The notes under the pieces are model-generated. The model was not told the origin of the DNA. It ran no database searches and saw only the letters and a list, made by a program, of their open reading frames with translations. Both the position numbers and the translations under genes were made by a program. DNA of 64,000 bases from Hydractinia symbiolongicarpus (taxonomy: Eukaryota; Cnidaria; Hydrozoa; Anthoathecata; Hydractiniidae), in assembly GCF_029227915.1 (NCBI RefSeq), contig NC_079880.1:13100001-13164000 (forward strand), given 5' to 3'. Shown one piece after another: positions 56,251 to 64,000 of the stretch (position 1 is its first letter; every line of letters begins with the position of its first letter).

Positions 56251-56671
56251 GTTGTCGCCTAAAAGTTGCTAAGGTTGGAAAAAATAATTAAAGGAGTCCG
56301 ATATTGACATAAGCGTTGGTAAGGTTAAAATGGGCTCCTTTTGGGTTCTTGAACATGAATAAAAGCAAAAATTACAGGACGTTGTTGTGGTCAATGTTAC
56401 CGAGAGAAAATATTATTCACAACACCATCATCATAATTTTTTCCACAATTGGATGGACCTACGTTGATCACGTGGTTTTTATGGGCGTGCTGTATTGCAT
56501 TTTTTATTGCTGTTTTGAAATGTGACTGCTCAAAGTGAGCGGACGTGTTTTCTCTCGCTCTTTAAAAAGTAAAAATTAGATGCTATTAACACGTAATTTA
56601 TAAAGTATATCTTTTTAAATTTTTCGAATAAAGTTAATCTATAAAGTTAATCTATTAGAATAGCTCTTAGA

Positions 56672-58916
56672 ATGGAATCTATTAAAGAAATGATGAGGGA
56701 AATGCTCGAAGAACAGCGTGAAAGTATTTCGAACGAAGAAGGAAAAGTTAGTTCGAACATGAAAATACTCACACAGGGGCTGAATAATATCGAGAAACAA
56801 TTGAAGAACACTTCTAATAGATTGAAGACAACTGAAAAGAACATAGAAGATTTAAAAGACGGGGTTAAGAAAGCAAAATGAAGGATTTGAATAACAGGTT
56901 GGATACGGACATTGAAGGTTACCTTGATGAACTGATGATAAAATGAGAGTGCTGGAGGATGGATGTAAAAGGAACAACTTATTTATTTTTACTAATTTGT
57001 TTAGTGCTATTTATTTAATGTTTTACAAAAAATAATATAGGTGACAACAATGAATAATAAAAACAATAATGAAAACATAACTTTGAGTAAATCTAACCAT
57101 CCAGACACGAATTTTTTTTCATAATAACAAAATTGAAACTCAATGCTTTAAACACATTTTCATACTTTGCAAAGTAAAACATTTTCTTTACTTAATGTAA
57201 ATATAAGAAGCATCAAAAAGAATTTGAAATTTATGCTCCATGAACTAAATTTCTATTTCAAAATCATTTGCATTACAGAAACTTGGTGCCAAAGTAGGGA
57301 TGCAGCACATGATTCAAATTTACCAATCCCTAATTATGTTTCTATACATCAACCAAGTGCTGCTCAACAACACGGTACCGGTGGGGTGGTATGCGTCTTT
57401 GGTCACAATTCAATAGATTATAAATTACGTAATGAGTTGAGTATAAACGATAACGAATGTGAGTACATGACAATAGAACTTTTTTTAAATAATTACTACT
57501 TATAATAATTACTTATGTATAGACCACCAGCTAGTAATTTTGAAACCTTTAAGATCATTTTGAGTCACATATTTCAAAATTTGCGGGTGACCCTAACCTC
57601 AATCTTCTTGATTATTTATCGAATAATAAAGTTAAGTGGTTCGTAAATACTCTCCTTCAAAATTACTTAGTACCTAAAATAAATAAACCAACCGGAGTCA
57701 CTAGAGTATCTGGAACAGTAATTGATAATATTATAACAAATAACTTTTTCCCAGATACTGAAATGGACAGTGGATATATCTGACCACATTCTTGCTGAGA
57801 AGCAGTATGCCTAACCCAGCTGTTCCCAAGGAAAGTATAACAAAACGAATTAATAATGATCCATAGCAAAATTCAAAAATCTCTTATAAAAAATAAACTG
57901 GCAATTTATTACTGAAAAGGACGACCCAGGAGACACATACTCTGCATTTCTGCAACTTTTGAAAGAAATCTAAACTAAAGGCTTTCCGGTAACTGATGTA
58001 AGCATGAAGACAAAAACACTGTTAAGTCCTTGGATGACAACCGGGCTACTCAAGTCATCCAAGAAAAAAGAAAAATTGTATCAGAAATGTAAAAAAAATA
58101 AAACTTACAAAAACGAAATCAATTATAAAAAATACAAAAATTTTTTTGAAAAAGTAAATAATCTCTCAAAGAAAATACATTTTGAGCATAAACTATTACT
58201 TGCAAAGGGGAATGCCAAGAAATCATGGGGAATCATAAAAGATATTATAGATAAGTATAACGCATCACATAGCCAATTACCCCAGCAATTAAAAATGATG
58301 GAACAGCCGTTGCAAATCAGTTAAATGATTCATTTGTGAACTCGACGAATTAAAAATTGCCAAAGTAACACCTATTTCCAAAGTGGGTGATGAATCTGAA
58401 GTTTTTAGAGAATAGGAGTAACTACATCGCAATGCAGATATAACTAGCCTTTTAAGGACAGAGATGTTAATTAAAAAAAGATTTCTCCCCAAAGAATAAG
58501 AAGCAACCAGAGAACTTCTGTATTCTCCCCTTTACAGGAATGATAAAAAAGCTAATGGATTTCAGCTATACTGAAACATACAGCTATGAATGCGGAAACA
58601 TGAGGATTGGTGAAATTCACTCATGCTTGGGATCTGGTGCGGGCCCTTGAGTAAGCATCCCCTGCCTCCTCCAAGACACCAGCCGCATTCATTGACACCA
58701 TCGGTCAAAACAAATAACTTTTGTTAAACGTCGGAAAAAGAAGTTTAGACCAATTTCTGTTCTGCCATGCTTTTCAAAAATGTTAGAACGAATTATGCAT
58801 AACAAAATATACAAACATTTTACTGACAATAACATTCTATCTGCTAAACAACTTTTTTTTCAAGAAAAACATTCCACAGATCACGCTGTAATGGAACTAG
58901 TAAATGAGATCTATTT
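56672..58916 (+). pseudogene. Degenerate LINE with coiled-coil ORF1, AP endonuclease and RT
   Basis: 56672-56881 encodes MESIKEMMREMLEEQRESIS and a heptad-rich coiled coil (ORF1-like). 57167-57505 is the endonuclease start: LLNVNIRSIKKNLKFMLHEL, ICITETWC and GTGGVVCVF. 58004-58324 has the basic linker (LYQKCKKNKTYKNEINYKKY). 58740-58916 is the first RT block: RPISVLPCFSKMLERIMHNK and HSTDHAVMELV. Stops and gaps separate them. The RT block is cut at 58917 by retroelement copy B. Confidence 0.75.
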
Positions 58917-61250
58917 GAAAATAATTTACAAAGTGGTGGCAAGCCACCGCAATAATGAACTCAACCTGTTAGGTCTTTGGAAATAAGCTAGAGGTTGTAC
59001 TCCTCTAGAGAAAATGCCTCTAAAAGCACAATTCTCCCTTTTTACAAGGAATTAATTAAAAAATATATAAAAAATAAAAAGGACACAACACATTTGGAAA
59101 GATGAACAGAATTTTAACCAAGGGCAGGTAGGTTTCGACCCATATTTCTGAACCTAAGTACCCTGGATGTATAGCTGGGTCACCTCGAAGAGGTCCACGG
59201 ACGGTCATCAGCAGAAACTATACATCCCTATCTTCCTAAAGTAAACTTTGACCACTTTCTGTTCAACTGTGCTATTCTTTGTTTTTAACTCAGGTAATAA
59301 GTAGAGTCGTTACTCTCCAAAGACAAGATTATGTGTGATCAAACCCCTCTGCTAATAGATATTTTTTTTAACTGTGGTAATAAGTGGAGTCGTCACTCCA
59401 AAGACAAGACTGAGTGTAGTCCCTTGCTGACTCATACTGGGTAAAATATTCTTATCTCAGCTCTTCTAAAAAGAAAACATATGACTCGTGACTGTTAATA
59501 AGGCGGTCATCACAGAAAATTACTGCTCTATCGTTGCAATGTATCCGCCTGTGAACCATTTGGTCGAAGGCTATGGTTGGGTAGTGACCATTATTTAAGT
59601 TGCCGCAATGGTTGAAAATAGCCCTTAATTGAAATTTTTTACGAAATTTCACTTCTCCATCTACGGTAAAAGGTATGGAAAGGGTACCAGGGTAAGCAGT
59701 AATACAAAACGTTTTAGCTGTAAAATGAGATGGGAACCTAACGACACTACCTCTTTTTCAATTAGAGCAGTTTGATGAGCGTTGCAAACATGGCAGAAGT
59801 AGGCATTGGTGTCTGACAACTCCTCGTTTTCAAAGAAATTATCAAAGGAAGATTGTAACGTAGGGTGCAGAGAAAGTTGGAGCTGGTAATATGACATGAA
59901 TTGCAAGTGGTTGATGTCTTGATGCCAATACTAAAAAGACTTCCAAGAAATGGAAAGTCTAATGACAGACCAGGTAGGAGATATTCAAGAACCTCGGGGA
60001 CGTCGTGCTGAGCAAAGATATTAAATGCACTTCCCTTCGCGGCTGAGATATGATGTTTCATAGCACGCAAAATAGGAGGGATTAACTGGACTTCTAGAAA
60101 CAGCCAAACTTTGAAGAACACCTACAAATGCTTCGCCTAACTTTGAGGTTGTTTTGCTGAAAGAAATGGCTTCTCTAACTTTTGGAAGGTTATAAAAACA
60201 TTGTAAGATTGAGTTTGCATAACATACTCCCCCCACTCAGTGGTGTTTCCCACGTTTTTAGACCGCTATTCTTAAAATCAGTGTTAGATGGCAATGCGAC
60301 CGTTGTTTTAAAAGACCGTGTAGCAAGTTTTTCGGGTTTTTTGATTTTATAAGATTTTGTGTGACTTGATTTCTCAGGGATTTTTGATTTCTTACATTCC
60401 ATATTTGTAACAGAAGAAACTGATTGGGGAATTTTCAGGCTCAACCCAAGTGGTAGAATTTCGAGACATCTAGATGTAAAAAGAAGCACTCATGGATGTA
60501 AAAGTTAGGAATTTTAATAGGGAAAGTAAAGGCTTTTTAGGGAAACCCAGGCGACGAAAACAGGTGCTTACTGATTCTGAACAGAAACCCCTTGCACCCA
60601 CCTCAATGGCAAAGAAATGAACGATCCATCCATTGTTTTCATAGCATAACAAAGTGTAGAATATTTGTTAAGCTTTCGTCTGTGCCAATATTCCGTGTTC
60701 TCTTCACATGGACAAGTCAGTTCTAATATAATTAAGTTTTGGAAGAAGTCGATATTAATAACACGTCTGGGCGTAGTTGTGTTATTGCAATGTATGGTGG
60801 AACAACTGAAACGGAATTTAAATCTGACAGTATTTTCCAACCGGAAGCAAGGTGAAGAAGGCCTGGACATTTTGTATTCCTCTTCTTAGATGGTGATTGA
60901 CCGTCTGGAATGAAATTAATTTTGTTGCACTTGGAAATCTTAAGAGGTTGTTATGATAACAAAAACTCTTTTATTGCCTTAACCAAAACTATTAAAACCG
61001 AGTCATGACGGTATGTGTATCTACCCAGCGTAAGGGAGGTTTTACAGGCACCCAATATGTGAGAGACATTTGAGGATAATTTCTTGCACAGAATGCAACT
61101 TTTGTCTTTCTCAATTCCCCACTTCACAAGATTGGTTGGAGAGGGAAGGTTGTCGTAGGTTGCCCCTACACAAAAGGAAGGTAGACATTGTGGCAGTGAA
61201 AGAATTGTTCTCCAAGATAAATCATTTTCGCATAAGAGCACCAAGGTCCT
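58917..61250 (-). mobile_element. RT-endonuclease-USP retroelement family, copy B (5'-truncated)
   Basis: The 3' end at 58917 (GAAAATAATTTACAAAG plus the GGTGGC/GCCACC hairpin) lies in the LINE RT. Then come the 3'-UTR fold 59165-59227 and hairpin units around 59290-59430. The USP region follows in broken frames: FNHCGNLNNGHYPTIAFDQM (His box) at 59452-59652, zinc CxxC at 59780-59840, and VCYANSILQCFYNLP (Cys box) near 60230. The endonuclease block LIILELTCPCEEN is near 60735, and the Cys/His knuckle SCILCKKLSSNVSHILGACK near 61080. The reverse transcriptase is absent. Compared with copy A it has no 38-bp insertion in the USP. Confidence 0.8.
59165..59227 (-). ncRNA. Structured 3'-UTR element, copy B
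   Basis: Stem GGATGTATAG/CTATACATCC: relative to copy D the C-G pair inside the stem has become A-T by changes on both sides. One hairpin has a single mismatch (CCA-CGGA-CGG). Confidence 0.75.
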
Positions 61251-61274
61251 CGTGAATCGGTCTCCAAATCCTAT

Positions 61275-61935
61275 TTTGTAGATCTGTTATCAAGGTTTAA
61301 TAAAAAAGGGCTAACTCCAGAAAATGTTCGATCGGCTTTCCGTGCAACTGGTGTGTGGCCCGTTGATGCAGAGAAGTATAATACAGGCTGCTTCGACCCC
61401 AGATTCTTAAAGCGTTATCATTACTGAATTGAGTAAGGAAGACCTGATGATTTGTATGAACAGTTTGCTTTGTCAGCTCAAAACTTCAAACATCTGCATC
61501 ACGTTTGAATAGCCTTTATACTCCGACAATTCACTTCAACAGTTCAAATTGAACACTCAACCAATGGGCATGTCAACTCCATTGCTTTGAGAATACACCG
61601 CATAGCAAGAAAAGTATTTTTCAAATGCTTGGTCCTATGCCAGAATTGTCAATCCCAGGAAAGAAGTGGGTACCAGCCTGGCAACTAAACGATGGAAAAC
61701 CATCGAATAATAAAAGTTTCGAAGAGTTGCTTTTAGATAAAATAAAAGGAGCACAACAAAAAAACAAAAGTACCAGAATAAAAAGAAATCTCACATAACA
61801 AATACTTTACGGCACTAAAAGAAAAAGACAAAACGAAAGTCACTAATGAAAAAGTAAAAAAGAAAGTACAGCCAAAAAAACCTACAGCGAAAAGTTGGCA
61901 CGCACCACCAATTAATGTTTATACATTTTTTTAAC
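61275..61935 (+). pseudogene. DDE_1-type transposase C-terminal fragment
   Basis: The broken plus frame starts LLSRFNKKGLTPENVRSAFR then ATGVWPVD, typical of the end of pogo/jerky-type transposases (NVRSGFRKTGIWPFN). Later, Lys-rich tracts run to about 61935. Many stops. No terminal repeats could be linked to it. The stretch 61940-62310 shows only a weak palindrome (TGTCCGTTACA / GGACATTACAACGGAC). Confidence 0.6.
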
Positions 61936-62311
61936 TAAATCATATTTTTTTTCTTCTGTGTTTTGTATAGTATTTTCTTCCCGTCCTTTTAAAATATCTT
62001 TCTTAAGAAACTAATTTTTCAAAGACGAAAGTTAACTTTTAAAGTGGAAAACTGTTTTTGGTATCTTAGCACCTTTTTACATGTAATGTCCGTTACAAAA
62101 TTGAAAAAAATGTAGTTCAGCGGTGCAACTTGCTACTTCTTTTACTTGCCAGAAAAAAAAACAATGGACATTACAACGGACAATGCATTAATTTGAAAAC
62201 ACACTAGATACATTGGTATATTTTTTTAGCCTTAACATCTTCCTTTTCCTAAAAACATTCCACATATACTATTATAATGTTGGTCTAAATATACTTAGAA
62301 ATAAAGAATAC

Positions 62312-63033
62312 AAATTACAAAGTGCACGCACAATGATACACTCGACCAGTTAAATCTTAAAATTCAAATTCTAGAGGTTTTGCTTCTCTAAAGAATATGC
62401 TCATATAAAGGAACACAATTCTTCCTTTTTCTAACGAGATAATTGGCACAAGAATTTAACAAACAGACAGACAGAGATATTAGGACAGGACTTCTGTAAA
62501 AGGTGCAAGGGTTTCAACTCATATTCCTGAACCAAGGTACACCAAATGTCTAGCTGAGTTACCTCAAAAGAGGTCTGCGAACAGTCTTCAGCAGGAACTA
62601 GACATTTCTTTCATCCATAACTTTTCATCTGCCCTACTCTGTACAACCTTGTGTGACTGGGGTAAGAAGTGGAGTCGTCACTCTCCATAGATAAGACCAG
62701 TGCAGTCAAACCCCCTTGCTGACATAATTTTTATTTTTATCCTGTTTTTCTATTTCCTATTTGACTGGGGTAATGAGTGGAGTCGTCATTCTCTATAGAT
62801 AGGACCTAGCACAGTCAAACCCCCTTGCTGGCGTGTTTTTTTGTTTCTCGGTTTTATTTTGACTGGGGTAATAACTAGAGTCGTCACTCTCCAAAGACAA
62901 GACTACCAAAAAAAAATAAGAATAGTCAAACTGCTGACTGCAATTTACCTAAGCTCTTCAAGGAAAAGGATGTAAGGTTGTACACCATTAAGCAAGCTTT
63001 GTTTGCAAGGGACCACTGCTCTGTCGTTACAAA
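62312..63033 (-). mobile_element. RT-endonuclease-USP retroelement family, copy C (5'-truncated)
   Basis: The 3' end is of the copy A type (AAATTACAAAGTGCACGC). It has the fold at 62544-62607, three hairpin units between 62650 and 62935, and the last USP residues (CKQSLLNGVQPYILFLEELR) at 62950-63033, where it ends abruptly. Confidence 0.75.
62544..62607 (-). ncRNA. Structured 3'-UTR element, copy C
   Basis: Stem AAATGTCTAG/CTAGACATTT, hairpins ACCTC-AAAA-GAGGT and CTG-CGAA-CAG; same subfamily as copy A. Confidence 0.7.
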
Positions 63034-63034
63034 G

Positions 63035-63400
63035 ATAGTCACATCCTATCAATAAGTCCAAATTAAAATTTAATTTTAGATTTTTCAACCAACTTATCCC
63101 AAAATGGAAATAAGAAATGAAAGCTACAGGTATCATGATAGAAACAGAGTGGGACTACACACCCATTTATTCCAATCAGTTAAATCCGAAATGGGGATTT
63201 TCTCACTAGGTTTTTCCCAAATGGGGATGCCCATGTGACAAGCATAACTACTCCATCATTTGAATCCCAATGGAGATTTAATTTTAGATAATCTCATCAA
63301 CTTATTCCCAAATAGGAATTATATGAAAAGAAAGTTGCAGATATTTTAATGAAAATAGAGTGGGCATATACTCATGGGACTGGAAAAAAACTATAAAAGA
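63035..63400. repeat. Two diverged tandem units of about 205 bp
   Basis: TTTAATTTTAGAT then CAACTTAT, CCCAAA, GAAATTATATGAAA-like and AATAGAGTGGG phrases occur in the same order near 63070-63155 and 63275-63385. No coding capacity. Confidence 0.5.
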
Positions 63401-63424
63401 GGAATTAAGTGAGTTTAGTACAAT

Positions 63425-63960
63425 GGAGAACAGCAGCACAAAAAATGTGAACCAACAACTCCACAAACACATATGAGAAAGTACAGGAAGAGACTTAAAG
63501 AGAATGGAAAGTTTGACGTAATAAAGGGAAAGGATAAGCTGAGGAAACGACAGGAAAGGGTTAGAATGAAGAGTAAAAGATTGTCAGGAGTTAAATTGGC
63601 CCATCATAGGATGCTCTATAGAGAAAGAGTGCAAAAGTAAAGAGCCAAAGTCAAAATTGCTGAATCAGATAAAAATCCAGAAGGATTTGGTTCTAATCAA
63701 GATCTTGGGAAAGCTGGTGGAAGGAGTCTATAGAACTTTCCAACAGTCCATCAAAGAGAAAAGCTGTGGTTAGGAGACTTGCACAGATTTCTGGTTTAAT
63801 AGAATCTGTGACTAAACCTAAAATTATCCTAAACCAAAACGCATTTAATGCCATCGATATCTTTTACAACCGTGATGATATTTCTCGACAAGCACGTGGT
63901 AAAAGGGACCATGTCACAATATAGAATCACAATGGCAAAAACAAAAAAAGTCCCAAAAAG
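63425..63960 (+). pseudogene. Degenerate repetitive ORF (SPSKRKAVV...DDISRQA type)
   Basis: Plus frame: LSNSPSKRKAVVRRLAQISG, then NAFNAIDIFYNRDDISRQAR and GKRDHVTI. The order SP.KRKAVV.KL, then FY..DDISRQAPGKRD.V, is familiar from repetitive uncharacterised cnidarian proteins, but the enzyme class is not known to me. Stops break the first half. It runs toward the window end. Confidence 0.45.
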
Positions 63961-64000
63961 ACACTTACTTTACACTTACCTATACTTTCACTCACATTAT

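Noticed and set aside
56316-56525. 69-codon plus frame with a hydrophobic end
   Set aside because: Unsupported by splice sites or homologous motif; lies between mobile fragments.

Overview
This window looks like AT-rich nuclear DNA from an animal, most likely a cnidarian. Genes are split by short GT-AG introns. The mobile elements are types known to be abundant in cnidarians: ISL2EU-type elements with THAP transposases, DUF6589 proteins, many P2X7-C-terminal-like genes, Tigger, Tc1, Penelope and LINE fragments, and a retroelement carrying a ubiquitin protease. The species cannot be fixed from the sequence. No bacterial gene, operon, CRISPR array or rRNA was seen.

Layout. Positions 1-14,500 hold a tandem family of small secreted acidic proteins on the minus strand: two complete three-exon genes (4284-4939 and 12435-13173) and the first exon of a third (9-72). 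Each has the same TATA box about 90 bases upstream, inside duplicated flanking blocks. Positions 17,700-22,700 are a graveyard of Tigger, Penelope-like and SWIM-gene fragments. At 23043-24087 lies an intact four-exon gene for a secreted protein with two thyroglobulin type-1 domains. An old diverged tandem array (about 26,040-27,640) and a Tc1-type pseudogene follow.

From 31,358 to the end the window is almost entirely nested mobile DNA. A young ISL2EU-like element (31358-35459) is followed by the last exon of a P2X7-like gene (36971-37184), whose probable first exon lies 18 kb away at 55227-55536. Between them sits a retrotransposon with reverse transcriptase, restriction-like endonuclease and USP deubiquitinase regions (copy A, from 37230). 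It is split at 41105/52516 by a large DNA transposon with 76-bp terminal inverted repeats and a 7-base target duplication, which carries a RecQ-like helicase and a ZAD-DUF6589 transposase-like gene. That transposon is itself interrupted by a second ISL2EU-like element (41464-44879). A second retroelement copy (D, 52553-55164) lies next to it and contains a TTAA-flanked element (52690-54668) with a THAP remnant and a two-exon P2X7-like gene. Further retroelement copies (B, C), a degenerate LINE and transposase fragments fill 55.8-64 kb.

The most striking signal is in the second ISL2EU-like element. Its two convergent genes end inside a 127-bp inverted repeat with a single mismatch. Each arm holds, in the sense of its own mRNA, the last codons and stop, a histone-mRNA-like stem-loop (6-bp stem, UUUU loop), and a 75-nt tRNA-like sequence with intact acceptor, D and T arms, a perfect B box and an enlarged anticodon arm with loop TTTTAAA. 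This may be a mobile mRNA 3'-end module that works through tRNA-type processing. The other candidate novelties are the RT-endonuclease-USP retroelement with a covarying 3'-UTR RNA fold, the RecQ/DUF6589 transposon, and the TTAA element carrying a P2X7-like gene.
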